Assembly (NCBI RefSeq): GCF_024706985.1
Contig: NZ_JAMCCX010000019.1
Coordinates: forward strand, 1-58,854
Direction: 5' to 3'
Origin: Alicyclobacillus sp. SP_1
Lineage (GTDB): Bacteria; Bacillota; Bacilli; Alicyclobacillales; Alicyclobacillaceae
DNA: 58,854 nucleotides
The position numbers and the translations under genes were made by a program. This document shows, piece after piece, positions 15,902 to 24,773 of the stretch (position 1 is the stretch's first letter; each line of letters opens with the position of its first letter). The notes under the pieces were generated by a model. It had not been told where the DNA came from, did not search any database, and was given only the letters and a program-made list of their open reading frames with translations.

Positions 15902-18901
15902 TTATCCCTTTTCTCCCACTTCTTTACGCATCCCTTGGGAGGCCTCAGGAACTTGATAGGCATCCGGATGAGGCTTCAGTACTCGAAGCATCCAGTAGGG
16001 TCGAAATGTGCCGTCAGGGCCAGGAGCAGGGCGAGTCAGTTTGAGCCAATTTTCAAAGGCAGCATGCGCCTTAGCGGTATCCACTTGAATTTCCCCATAG
16101 TGCCGGCCAGATTCAACGCGCTCGATATGAACGCGTTGGTGCCAACACATCATGCCGCTAATCGGATCTGGCTGAACAGGAAAAATTATGTTCTGATGCA
16201 CACCACCGTCCGACCACCAAACACGACTCGAATCCGGGTCTGAACTTTCCCAGGGCGTAGGTCCGTGAATCTGTTGCATACTCCACATCCCTTCGGATGA
16301 CCGCCCAATTTTGACCAAGGAAGAACTCCACCGGTCACTTCCCGTAGTTTCGTGTAGACGCCAACGCCCAAGATGATGAGAACACGCGATGACACCGGGC
16401 TTGATGCCTTCCGTCACCCAGACTTTATCAACAAGTGAGCCGATCTCGGTTGTAATGCGAACTTCATCCCCAGTCTTGACACCCAGGCGTTGTGCGTCTT
16501 TGGGGTGCACCCAGACAGGATTAGTGTGTGCGATCTCATGGAGCCACTTTGCTCCGTTCGTACGCGTGTGAATTAACATCGGCAGACGAAACGTTGGGAG
16601 CAGCATGTATTCGCCATCTTCTTGGTGAATCGTACTCGGATGCACCTGTGTAACAATGTGAACCATTTCTTCCCGTTCTTTTGCATTCCGCGGGTAAATT
16701 GGAATGGCATATTCTGGCCACGACCAATCTCGAAGAGTCGTCGAGAAGAATTCCAACAGTCCAGAAGGAGTAGGAAATCCCTTCACTGGCTTTCCATCGA
16801 CGACTATTCCCGCTCGAAATTGCCCTTGGGCATTCCGAAACGGTCCTGGGTACGGCGCATGATTCGCAGAATGTACTGGCTTATCCACCCAAACTCCCGA
16901 CTCTTGACCAGAAAGCGTTCGACCGTCGGACGGCTCCGGAACCAAAACTGCCTCTGCCAATACCTTGTCTTCCACCGGGCGGCGATAGACAGAGTAGACA
17001 TCTTTCGTAATTTCAAATGCAGCATACCGCTGCATATATTCCATCGGTGTCATGTTTTCTTTCGCCGCAGCCTCCGGTACACCTGGTACCGCATTTTCGA
17101 AAATCCATTGATAGTATTCATAGACCGTGATCTTCTGGCCCGGTCGGTACGGAGATTCAAAATGCTGGCGAATTCCGAGGCTACCATCGGGATCGATCCG
17201 CCAAGACAATTCAATCCAGAATTCATTTTCCTCCCACACTTCGCCTGGGTTCGCGTCCCTCGTATCGCGAATCGCCTCTCCGCGACGCTCCTTGGAAACG
17301 CGGAGTACGGGTTGCCGAAAGCCGATCCACTGCGATGCATGCGTTTCATACGAGTGCAGGTCGTGACGTTCCGTGGCCAAACCCATTGGCAGTACGTAAT
17401 CCGAGAATTGAGATGTCTCTGACCACACTGGCGAAAGTGTGACATGACAGCCGACTCGGTCCGGTTCTTGAAACATTTCGATCCACGAAAATCCATCAGG
17501 GAACGTCCAGACCGGATTCATCACTCGCGTGAAATACACTTCCAGGCGCTTATTTCGTTGCTTCAAAATGTGCGGGAGACAAAAACTCATTTCGAAAAAG
17601 GACAGTGGGAATTCCCGTGGGAAATGATTCTCGTTCCAAACCCGAATGGGGGCTGGAGTAGTGTTCCGAGTTGGAATAAATTTAACCCAAGCGTTCGGTA
17701 TCATGCTTCCCGGTTCTCCCACGGCTCCCATCAAGACATTGAGAAACATCAAACTCCGAGTGATCATCCAGCCCCCACGATGTCCAGCCGCAGCATTGCG
17801 CCAAATGTTGCTCGCAAAGGCACTACCAGCTTTCGCAATCTCGTCCGCCACCTCGTAGACCGTGGCCGCAGGAACGCCGGATTCAGCCTCCGCCCAGTCC
17901 GCCGTGTAGTGCCCGTAAATCTGCTGGAGAACGGCAACGAAATCATCGAATGTCTGAGACTCCGGTACATGATGAAGAAATCCTCGACGATGTAAGTCCG
18001 CTAGGTAAGCGCGATCGGCCAAAAATTCCTTCCAATTGACCCAATCTCGAACAAATTGGCGATTAAAGCGTTCCGTTTGAATCAGTTGATTCGCGATGGC
18101 GAGCAACAAAGCGGTTTCTGTTCCTGGCCAAGGGGATATCCAAATATCTGCTTTCGAGGCCGTATTGGACAGTCGCGTGTCAATGACGGCTACTTTCGTC
18201 CCATTTTGCTGCGCTTCGATAATGCGTTGCGCATTTGGATTAAAATAGTGTCCAGCCTCTAAATGAGCGCTCATCATCAGAATGAAACGGGCGTTAGCAT
18301 AGTCCGGAGACGGTCTGTCCATGCCCATCCAGAACGCATATCCCGTTCTGCCACCAGAAGAGCATACGTTGGTGTGACTGGACAACCCATCGATTCCCCA
18401 CGCCTTCAGAACGCGCTCGGTGTATTCGTCTTCTCCCGGCCGCCCGACGTGATAGACCACCTCGTCTCGGCGGTCTTCCATAATGCTCTTGCGAATTCTA
18501 GCCGCGATGTCGTCTAGCGCCTCGTCCCAAGAAACTCTCTGCCATTTGCCCTCGCCCCGTTCGCCAACGCGCTTTTGCGGGTAGAGGATACGCTCCGGAT
18601 TGGTCACTTGACTAACCGTAGCCGGTCCCTTCGCGCAATTGCGACCACGACTACCAGGATGAAGCGGATGGCCCTCTAGTTTTTTGATGTCGCCCGTCTC
18701 CTTGTCGATATACGCTAGGAGACCGCAAGCTGCTTCGCAATTGAAACAAACTGTCGGAATCAATTCGTAATGATGGACTTTCTTCTTCGGCCACGCTTTG
18801 GCATCCAGTTCGGTCCAATCATCCCATTTGGCTGGTTCTGGATGCGACCGAAGATGTCCATACCCTTTTGTCAATTGTAGGTGCTGTTCTTCAATGCTCA
18901 T
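15902..18901 (-). CDS. Molybdopterin oxidoreductase, SoeA/PSRLC3-like large subunit
   Basis: This 999-residue catalytic subunit of the DMSO-reductase superfamily has the N-terminal [4Fe-4S] motif CFNCEAACG ... GRNCAKG (about residues 52-90). HTNVCSSGGRTGYAFW follows near residue 180 with the likely Mo-ligand Cys, then MDRPSPDYANARFI and the bis-MGD domains. A C-terminal molybdopterin-dinucleotide-binding domain covers about the last 150 residues (HTNPVWVHPKDAQRLGVKTG). No Tat signal is present, so it acts in the cytoplasm. The closest families by motif are polysulfide-reductase-like complex 3 and SoeA, the cytoplasmic sulfite-oxidising enzyme. With a sulfide-oxidation operon next door I favour sulfite oxidation, but polysulfide or tetrathionate chemistry is not excluded. 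AGGGAGGTC precedes the ATG, and the gene follows its FeS/NrfD partner by 83 bases. Confidence 0.85.
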   Translation of the reverse strand: MSIEEQHLQLTKGYGHLRSHPEPAKWDDWTELDAKAWPKKKVHHYELIPTVCFNCEAACGLLAYIDKETGDIKKLEGHPLHPGSRGRNCAKGPATVSQVTNPERILYPQKRVGERGEGKWQRVSWDEALDDIAARIRKSIMEDRRDEVVYHVGRPGEDEYTERVLKAWGIDGLSSHTNVCSSGGRTGYAFWMGMDRPSPDYANARFILMMSAHLEAGHYFNPNAQRIIEAQQNGTKVAVIDTRLSNTASKADIWISPWPGTETALLLAIANQLIQTERFNRQFVRDWVNWKEFLADRAYLADLHRRGFLHHVPESQTFDDFVAVLQQIYGHYTADWAEAESGVPAATVYEVADEIAKAGSAFASNIWRNAAAGHRGGWMITRSLMFLNVLMGAVGEPGSMIPNAWVKFIPTRNTTPAPIRVWNENHFPREFPLSFFEMSFCLPHILKQRNKRLEVYFTRVMNPVWTFPDGFSWIEMFQEPDRVGCHVTLSPVWSETSQFSDYVLPMGLATERHDLHSYETHASQWIGFRQPVLRVSKERRGEAIRDTRDANPGEVWEENEFWIELSWRIDPDGSLGIRQHFESPYRPGQKITVYEYYQWIFENAVPGVPEAAAKENMTPMEYMQRYAAFEITKDVYSVYRRPVEDKVLAEAVLVPEPSDGRTLSGQESGVWVDKPVHSANHAPYPGPFRNAQGQFRAGIVVDGKPVKGFPTPSGLLEFFSTTLRDWSWPEYAIPIYPRNAKEREEMVHIVTQVHPSTIHQEDGEYMLLPTFRLPMLIHTRTNGAKWLHEIAHTNPVWVHPKDAQRLGVKTGDEVRITTEIGSLVDKVWVTEGIKPGVIACSHHLGRWRLHETTGSDRWSSSLVKIGRSSEGMWSMQQIHGPTPWESSDPDSSRVWWSDGGVHQNIIFPVQPDPISGMMCWHQRVHIERVESGRHYGEIQVDTAKAHAAFENWLKLTRPAPGPDGTFRPYWMLRVLKPHPDAYQVPEASQGMRKEVGEKG

Positions 18902-18984
18902 CTTTTGACCTCCCTATGGTCTTCATCGCACGGCCGCACACATGTTCTAAGTACACCGCGCACGCTGCTCAATTGGATGCCCTA

Positions 18985-20541
18985 TCAACTCAAGGGCACA
19001 GACTGCCCCGCTTGTACGAAGGCATGTTCGTAAGCGAGCAGCCCAAGCAAAGCAAACGCCGACGCAACGGCAACCGTATCTGTCGAACCAACGAAGAAGG
19101 CAAGTACAAAGGGAATTAACGCTCCAGCGAGCAGTCCAGTCCAAAAATAGCCGCGATACTTACCGTAGATCATCTGGTGAGCGGCTCTCTTTGCGTCCGC
19201 AATCGTATGTGGAATAGCCATCTCACTGAGTATCAATGCAAGGTGCACAGCGACCGCAAGCAACAAGGTCACGTGAACCCAGACAATTGCCACGGTTGGC
19301 AGAGGTAGAACCAGCGCGATGAGCGTGAAAGCCGCAGCACCGGCGACGGTCGCTTGCGACAGCAAGTGAAGCGGAAGCGAGGGATTTTGCCAGAGGTCGC
19401 GACCTTTCGCCTGAGCAAATAGAAACGCCGTATACATCGCTGTGAATCCACCGAGCAACGCACCAGCGACGGCCAGCGGGACATTCCATGCAGTGGTTCC
19501 CATCAGACCTTCAATCAACAGCAGGAGGAGGACAATGCCATATCCGGCAATGATGAACGAGCCACGCACCAGCCAAGAACGCCACTGCGGTCTCGTGAAA
19601 ATGCGAATAAAGCGCATTGGGTGGTCCAAATCGTAAATCAACAAAATTCCGGTTATGCCGAGGAAGATGAGGCCGACAAGAGAGGCCGTAATTTCCCACG
19701 CAGGAGTAAGCGACAGTCCGGCCAAAATGAGGATAGCGAACATTAAAAACGAACCCGCAGCGATGGATTTCGTCCATGTGTACAGGGAAACCTCCCAATG
19801 CCACGGACTGTGATGAGGTACATCGTAAGCCAATCGCGCTGCGGCAACACTGTGTTTCGGATGCGCAGCTTTTTCCGAGTGGACTGGGTACCCTGTTTTC
19901 TCATCTGCGTACATGTGGGAATTTTCATAGACAGCTTTGGACGGATTTAGGGTATAGTCGCTGGCCCCGACATAAAAGACCTTCGGATTTGTTCCTTTTT
20001 CCGGCTTGCGAACGTCTGCTTTGTGGCGAGAGATGAGTTGCAGGACCTCGCTCTCCGGGTCATTTAAATTGCCAACCACAATGGCTTCTACCGGACAAAC
20101 AATGACGCACGCAGGCTCCAGTCCTTGATCGATCCGGTGGGCACAAAAGTTGCACTTTTCGGCACTGTGCACGTTTGGATTAATGTAGATAGCATCGTAA
20201 GGGCAAGCTGCCATGCACGCTTTACAACCAATACATACATCACGGTCAAAATCCACAATACCATCTGGCCGTTTGAACATAGCGGTTACCGGACAGATGG
20301 GAACACACGGTGCGTCATCACATTGATTACAACGAGTAATTTGAAATTGCCGACTGACTTCTGGATAAACGCCTACTTCAACCTGCTTGACATATGTCCG
20401 ATTGACGCTGAGGGGCACATCGTGCTCCATTTTGCAGGCAACCGAACACGCGTGACATCCGATGCAAGTCTCCTGATTGATGACCTTTCCCCAGCGGATG
20501 GGCGTATCCGTCGAACGGGGTACGGACTCTACATCCAGCAT
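18985..20541 (-). CDS. Fusion of four-cluster ferredoxin subunit and NrfD-like membrane anchor
   Basis: This 518-residue protein combines two usual subunits of the complex. Residues 1-~190 contain four Cys motifs for four [4Fe-4S] clusters (CIGCHACSVAC, CNQCDDAPCVPIC, CIGCKACMAACP, CNFCAHRID...CVIVCP). Residues ~245-518 form eight or so membrane helices of the NrfD/DmsC/PsrC type, the quinone-reacting anchor. In most SoeABC, Psr and Dms complexes these are separate genes. The start is the ATG at 20541, seven bases after AGGAGG; the ATG at 20547 is too close. It passes electrons between the molybdenum subunit encoded downstream and the quinone pool. Confidence 0.9.
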   Translation of the reverse strand: MLDVESVPRSTDTPIRWGKVINQETCIGCHACSVACKMEHDVPLSVNRTYVKQVEVGVYPEVSRQFQITRCNQCDDAPCVPICPVTAMFKRPDGIVDFDRDVCIGCKACMAACPYDAIYINPNVHSAEKCNFCAHRIDQGLEPACVIVCPVEAIVVGNLNDPESEVLQLISRHKADVRKPEKGTNPKVFYVGASDYTLNPSKAVYENSHMYADEKTGYPVHSEKAAHPKHSVAAARLAYDVPHHSPWHWEVSLYTWTKSIAAGSFLMFAILILAGLSLTPAWEITASLVGLIFLGITGILLIYDLDHPMRFIRIFTRPQWRSWLVRGSFIIAGYGIVLLLLLIEGLMGTTAWNVPLAVAGALLGGFTAMYTAFLFAQAKGRDLWQNPSLPLHLLSQATVAGAAAFTLIALVLPLPTVAIVWVHVTLLLAVAVHLALILSEMAIPHTIADAKRAAHQMIYGKYRGYFWTGLLAGALIPFVLAFFVGSTDTVAVASAFALLGLLAYEHAFVQAGQSVPLS

Positions 20542-20554
20542 CGTCATTCCTCCT

Positions 20555-20582
20555 TTACGCTTTGCGACTAATCAAAGCGTAA
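20555..20582 (-). promoter_or_regulatory. Perfect 10-bp inverted repeat abutting the ribosome binding site
   Basis: TTACGCTTTG and CAAAGCGTAA flank an 8-base spacer, ending at the base before the AGGAGG of the FeS/NrfD gene. It may be a protein operator, or an RNA hairpin that controls access to the ribosome binding site or ends the upstream lysR transcript. There is no T-run, which speaks against a simple terminator. Confidence 0.6.
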
Positions 20583-20628
20583 CACCGGAGGAAGCCGTGG
20601 CGGTAATGCAAAGAATGCATGGAGGTAT

Positions 20629-21519
20629 TCACACTTTTGTCGAAAACAATACTTGCAGGAGGGACTTGACCAAATATTTCGGATAACGTTCTGGACGCTC
20701 TACAATTGACAGCTTTCGATGTATCTGAAAACCTTGAACAGGAATATGGACTAACTGCCCCTGACGACATTCCTCCGCAACAGTCAGACGCGATAAAAAT
20801 GCGAGACCAAGCCCAGCCGCAATCGCCGATTTGATGGCTTGATTGCTACCAAGTTCCATCGTGATGGTGACATGCGAGAGAAGGTCGTGCTCTTCCAATG
20901 CATGCTGAGTCACTTGACGGGTCCCTGACCCTTCCTCACGAATGAGCAAAGGTTGACCGAGCAACTCAGATAATGTGATAAAGGGATGACCAGCAAGTTC
21001 ATGTTGTGGAGAGGCTACCAAAATGAGTTCGTCATCTCGCCATGGCGTCACCTGAAAGTCCACGGTGGCGTCGACCATTCCTTCAATAAGGGCGACGTCA
21101 ATGCGATGCCGAGCTAAATCTTCCAGTATATCGCTAGTATTGGAAATTCGCATCCGAATTTCCGCCTGTGGATACTGCTGCCGAACCGCACCTAAAATTT
21201 TCGGCAAAACGGTTTCGCCAATGGAGAGGGTTGCCCCAACCGCCATTCCCCCGCCCTCCTGACGAATCCTTAGCAATTCTTGCTTGGCCTGTGCTGCACA
21301 CGACAAAATATCGCACGAGAACGGGTAGAGCGCCTGTCCAAGCGCAGTCAATCGAAGTCCGGAGGCACTTCTCTCAAACAGTAGTCCCCCGTACTCATCT
21401 TCGAGCGATTGCAAATGACGACTGGCGGTAGACTGTGTCATATGTAGGACTTGCGATGCTTTGGTCACACTACCATACTCCACCGCCGTCCGAAACACTT
21501 CAAAACTCTCTATGTGCAT
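20629..21519 (-). CDS. LysR-family transcriptional regulator
   Basis: This 296-residue regulator has an N-terminal winged helix-turn-helix (FEVFRTAVEYGSVTKASQVL, then QSTASRHLQSLE) and a substrate-binding domain from about residue 90 (GATLSIGETVLPKILGAVRQ). The ATG at 21519 is preceded by AAAAGGGGC. It lies between the flavoprotein operon and the FeS/NrfD-molybdoenzyme genes on the same strand, so a role in controlling the latter, like CysB/CbbR-type sensors of sulfur or carbon status, is a reasonable inference. Confidence 0.88.
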   Translation of the reverse strand: MHIESFEVFRTAVEYGSVTKASQVLHMTQSTASRHLQSLEDEYGGLLFERSASGLRLTALGQALYPFSCDILSCAAQAKQELLRIRQEGGGMAVGATLSIGETVLPKILGAVRQQYPQAEIRMRISNTSDILEDLARHRIDVALIEGMVDATVDFQVTPWRDDELILVASPQHELAGHPFITLSELLGQPLLIREEGSGTRQVTQHALEEHDLLSHVTITMELGSNQAIKSAIAAGLGLAFLSRLTVAEECRQGQLVHIPVQGFQIHRKLSIVERPERYPKYLVKSLLQVLFSTKV

Positions 21520-21561
21520 GAAGGCGCCCCTTTTACAACGCAAGCTCTTTGTACAGAAAAA

Positions 21562-22032
21562 TCAATCTTGTACCAATGCCGTGATCTTCGACATCACACT
21601 TTTCCACAATTCTCCGCCATCCACACTGTTGTCCCACGATTCCGACTTTTTCACCATATCTCTCAATTTTTCATGAACGGTCTCCCCCGGAAGCGTGGGT
21701 AGCAAAAAAGTGATTTCCGACGAACGGTCCGCAGGAGTCTCTCCATAGCGCACTTTCAACACTTCGGGTTTCCACTCCAACAGAACTTCCCAGACCGGAA
21801 CACTGCTCGCTTCATCCGTTTGCAGGTTCTCTGGTAAATAAATTTCTAAGTCGGTGTCTCCCACAAACAAGAACATCGTCAGGCAAGGCTCCGTATTGGC
21901 ACTGCCGAGGCCAAAGGTGACTTCTGACACAGACTGCACTGGCCGAGGACACACCACGCCAATCTCCGGATGGGGGTCCCAGAAAACCAAGACATTGTCC
22001 GATTGACCCATCGCTTCAGGAATAATTTCCAC
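21562..22032 (-). CDS. Unknown protein in the CstR-box operon (second unknown)
   Basis: This 156-residue soluble acidic protein has no family I recognise. It is rich in beta-prone segments (DNVLVFWDPHPEIGVVCPRP, CLTMFLFVGDTDLEIYLPE) and ends with a helical tail (KLRDMVKKSESWDNSVDGGE). Two Cys residues are present. The gene follows the other unknown gene by 11 bases and so belongs to the three-gene operon starting with the flavoprotein and headed by a CstR-type operator. That context suggests a part in sulfane-sulfur metabolism. Confidence 0.65.
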   Translation of the reverse strand: MEIIPEAMGQSDNVLVFWDPHPEIGVVCPRPVQSVSEVTFGLGSANTEPCLTMFLFVGDTDLEIYLPENLQTDEASSVPVWEVLLEWKPEVLKVRYGETPADRSSEITFLLPTLPGETVHEKLRDMVKKSESWDNSVDGGELWKSVMSKITALVQD

Positions 22033-22043
22033 GATAATCCTCC

Positions 22044-22532
22044 TCAGACCGTAAACCGAGAAATTTGGTATGTTCCCCGGCTTGTTTCAATAGACGCCTC
22101 ATAGACCAGCGAATATATTTCGTGTGACCCATCCGCCTGCGACAACCAAATGTCCACAAGAGACAGTTCTTCGCGCTTCGGCTTATATCCTTTCATGAGA
22201 CTCGCGGGAATGTGTTCGGGAAACGCAAAATAAACTTTACCCAGCAGGAGTCGAGACCTTGTCATCTCCACGTAAAACTGCTCGCTTTCAAAGGGAGGAG
22301 ACAAGTACATAGCGTGATTGAACAAGTGAAGCTGGACGGGCGTTTGAGAAACGCGTACAGAGTCATCTTTCTGGATACAGTAAGCGTTAAACAAGCATGC
22401 TTTAACGCCTAATTCTGCAAACATGCCTCGCCACTCTTGATACCCAAGTTCGTTCGCCAAGTCAAATTCCATGTAGCCCGACGAAGGGTCAAGCGAACGC
22501 TCCAATTGCGATGCCATCAAACCCTCACTCAT
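22044..22532 (-). CDS. Unknown protein in the CstR-box operon (first unknown)
   Basis: This 162-residue soluble protein starts at ATG 22532 after GGAGGGGGAC. It has ELGYQEWRGMFAELGVKACL, an aromatic SPPFESEQFYVEMTRSRLLL and a C-terminal beta-rich part. Cys residues occur in VKACLFNAYC. I do not recognise the family. It begins 22 bases after the stop of the flavoprotein gene, in the same operon. Confidence 0.65.
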   Translation of the reverse strand: MSEGLMASQLERSLDPSSGYMEFDLANELGYQEWRGMFAELGVKACLFNAYCIQKDDSVRVSQTPVQLHLFNHAMYLSPPFESEQFYVEMTRSRLLLGKVYFAFPEHIPASLMKGYKPKREELSLVDIWLSQADGSHEIYSLVYEASIETSRGTYQISRFTV

Positions 22533-22554
22533 TATAGTCCCCCTCCATCCCCGT

Positions 22555-23139
22555 TCAATCATGCCACATAAACGGCTTTCCGAGAACTTCACTCGCAATT
22601 TGAATGCCGACAAAAGCACCTTGGCCTGCAGACACCACCGATTGACTCGGAACATTGGCCAACAGCCCAGCCACATAGAGTCTGTCGACCTCTGTGCGAC
22701 CGTCATATTGAACGCCATCGAGAAAGCGTATCTTCCCGCTTGGCACGTGCTCATTGACGCGCACCTCAAAACCTAACTCCGCTAACAAAGCATACCCCAG
22801 ATTGACCGCGATCACCAAATACTTGCACCGCCACTCGAGTGCCTCTCCGCCAACTGAAACCCCGTGCACAGAAAAATACTCGCCATGGACATTTTCGAAT
22901 CTCGTCACTTTGGCAAACGCCAATTCGGCTCCTTCAGACTGTGCTTGCCGACGTGCGGACGCAATCCACTCTTCCCCAGATATGCCGCCTAAAACTCCAG
23001 GAAAATTACGGATTTCTTTAACTTTCACGAGCTGTGATTCGCTTTCATCCACCACTACAGTTCTTAAATTTGCTTTACCAGTAAACATCGCAACACTTAG
23101 ACCAGCCACGCCGCCACCAACAACCAATACATCATACAT
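22555..23139 (-). CDS. Thioredoxin-reductase-like FAD flavoprotein lacking the CxxC
   Basis: This 194-residue protein begins MYDVLVVGGGVAGLSVAMFT, the FAD-binding Rossmann motif. It ends with LYVAGLLANVPSQSVVSAGQGAFVGIQIAS, the second FAD-binding segment of TrxB-like enzymes. The NADPH domain and its CxxC redox pair are absent, so it is a minimal FAD-only form, about 110 residues shorter than TrxB. The ATG at 23139 has AGGTGGAG upstream; the frame is open 24 codons further, but that part overlaps the operator. As first gene of a CstR-controlled operon it may act on persulfides or related thiols. Confidence 0.78.
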   Translation of the reverse strand: MYDVLVVGGGVAGLSVAMFTGKANLRTVVVDESESQLVKVKEIRNFPGVLGGISGEEWIASARRQAQSEGAELAFAKVTRFENVHGEYFSVHGVSVGGEALEWRCKYLVIAVNLGYALLAELGFEVRVNEHVPSGKIRFLDGVQYDGRTEVDRLYVAGLLANVPSQSVVSAGQGAFVGIQIASEVLGKPFMWHD

Positions 23140-23160
23140 CGCCAAACTCCACCTTCCTAA

Positions 23161-23212
23161 ATACCCTATTGGGTATATTGCAGTTATACTATACGCGACT
23201 ATTGAAGGCAAC
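23161..23212 (-). promoter_or_regulatory. Promoter of the flavoprotein operon with perfect CstR-type operator
   Basis: On the minus strand TTGCCT (23212-23207) and TATAAC (23188-23183) form a promoter with an 18-base spacer. The 16-bp palindrome ATACCCAATAGGGTAT (23176-23161) starts six bases after the -10 box, the same geometry as at the HesB-like gene. Confidence 0.78.
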
Positions 23213-23244
23213 CGCCCCGCAATCGGTTCCCGACATGAGAAAAA

Positions 23245-23268
23245 GGGGCCCTTTCCACAAAGGGCCCC
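23245..23268 (-). terminator. Rho-independent terminator of the SQR-dioxygenase operon
   Basis: GGGGCCCTTT and AAAGGGCCCC form a 10-bp stem with a 4-base loop. On the minus strand it is followed by TTTTT. It closes the transcript of the persulfide dioxygenase gene, 35 bases after its stop, and separates it from the next promoter. Confidence 0.88.
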
Positions 23269-23302
23269 GCAAAGCGATTACTGGACAGTCATCTGCTTTA
23301 AA

Positions 23303-24715
23303 TCAGACCGTCGTGGCATGACCAAGCTTCAACCACTCTTCGTATCCGCCAAGGAGATTCTGAACATTAGAGACCCCATGCGCTTGGAGAACACTTGCAG
23401 CTATGGCTGACCGTCCACCAGTTCGGCATTGTACGACAATCGGTTTGTCCGTAGGTATCTCCCTGACTCGGTCCGGCAATTGACCGAGCATGACGTGCGT
23501 CGCCTGCGGAATGTGCCCTTCCTCCCACTCGGAGTGATTTCGCACATCGAGCAGAAAGACTTCGCCACGCTCGATAGGGCCAGCAATGTCTTCGGCACGA
23601 ACTTCCCCATAGCTTTCAACAGACACATCCGGATGATTCAACACGGACACATCCATCGTCTCGACCAAGCCATCCAACCCAATCGACTGCAAGTCTTTGC
23701 GAACCGCACCCGCTTGCTGTTCATCACACAGAACGTAAATGGGGCGATCATAATCGAGCAACCAACCCGCCCAATTGACAAACGACTTATTGAGCGTAAT
23801 ATTGAGCGTTCCAACGGCATGTTTTTCAGCGAATTGATGGGCGCTGCGAACGTCGACCACTTGGCCCTCCTTCAACCAGGCCGCCAGTGTCTCGGAAGAG
23901 GCCGACACATGCTTGGAGGCTGCCACTTCATCAAGCAAGGTTGGCCCCTCGTTGTTCAACTTCTTCATCATAGCAAAATACCGAGGAGGTTCCGGCTGTC
24001 CTGCCAGCAGCGCCGCGACAAACGCATCTTCATCCGGCTCATTGAGCGCCCAATTGACCATCTTCTCATATCCAACCGTAGACGACGGAATCGCTCCAAG
24101 CGCTTTGCCGCAAGCACTTCCCGCCCCGTGGGCTGGCCACACTTGAAGGAAATCCGGCAGTTCTCGAAACCGCTTCAAAGAGTGATACATTTTTCTCGCC
24201 AGTTCATCCGAAGTTCCTTTTTGTCCGGCAGCTTTTTCCAACAAATCGGGTCGGCCAATGTCTCCTACGAATACAAAGTCGCCCGAAAAAATGCCCATGG
24301 GTTTCGGTGCCTTTGCACCACCATCCGTGACAAGAAAGGAAATACTCTCCGGCGTATGCCCAGGTGTATGCAACACTTGAATATGGATGTTTCCAATCGA
24401 AAAAGTATCTCCATCATGCAGCGGTTGATGGGCATAGGATGCAGCATATGGGTAGCTCCATTCACTACCACCTTCCGCAGACAAGTAAAGTGTGGCACCC
24501 GTTCGACTGGCTAACTCTCTTGATCCGCTCAAAAAATCGGCGTGAATGTGTGTCTCCGTGACGCCGACGATACGCAGTCCTTCGGCTTTCGCTACCGAAA
24601 TGTACTTTTCTACATCTCGAGAAGGATCGACCACCAGTGCTACGTTGCATGCTTGACAACCAACGAGATAGGAAGCGTGTGCCAACTTGTCATCGTAGAA
24701 ATATTTTAGCAGCAT
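23303..24715 (-). CDS. Persulfide dioxygenase-rhodanese fusion (CstB-like)
   Basis: This 470-residue enzyme oxidises persulfide to sulfite and transfers sulfur. Residues 1-~250 are a metallo-beta-lactamase domain of the ETHE1 type (THIHADFLSG, HTPGHTPES, GDFVFVGDIGRPDL provide the Fe ligands). Residues ~255-360 are a rhodanese-like domain without a standard active loop, and ~370-470 a second rhodanese with CRTGGRS. This MBL-rhodanese architecture is that of staphylococcal CstB. The ATG at 24715 is placed by GGAGGTTCTAGT; the frame runs 12 codons further. It is the last gene of the operon with DUF1641 and SQR. Confidence 0.9.
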   Translation of the reverse strand: MLLKYFYDDKLAHASYLVGCQACNVALVVDPSRDVEKYISVAKAEGLRIVGVTETHIHADFLSGSRELASRTGATLYLSAEGGSEWSYPYAASYAHQPLHDGDTFSIGNIHIQVLHTPGHTPESISFLVTDGGAKAPKPMGIFSGDFVFVGDIGRPDLLEKAAGQKGTSDELARKMYHSLKRFRELPDFLQVWPAHGAGSACGKALGAIPSSTVGYEKMVNWALNEPDEDAFVAALLAGQPEPPRYFAMMKKLNNEGPTLLDEVAASKHVSASSETLAAWLKEGQVVDVRSAHQFAEKHAVGTLNITLNKSFVNWAGWLLDYDRPIYVLCDEQQAGAVRKDLQSIGLDGLVETMDVSVLNHPDVSVESYGEVRAEDIAGPIERGEVFLLDVRNHSEWEEGHIPQATHVMLGQLPDRVREIPTDKPIVVQCRTGGRSAIAASVLQAHGVSNVQNLLGGYEEWLKLGHATTV

Positions 24716-24773
24716 ACTAGAACCTCCATTTCGGTGCATTCGATTCGACACTATGGGGCTATCATTCAGGCCA

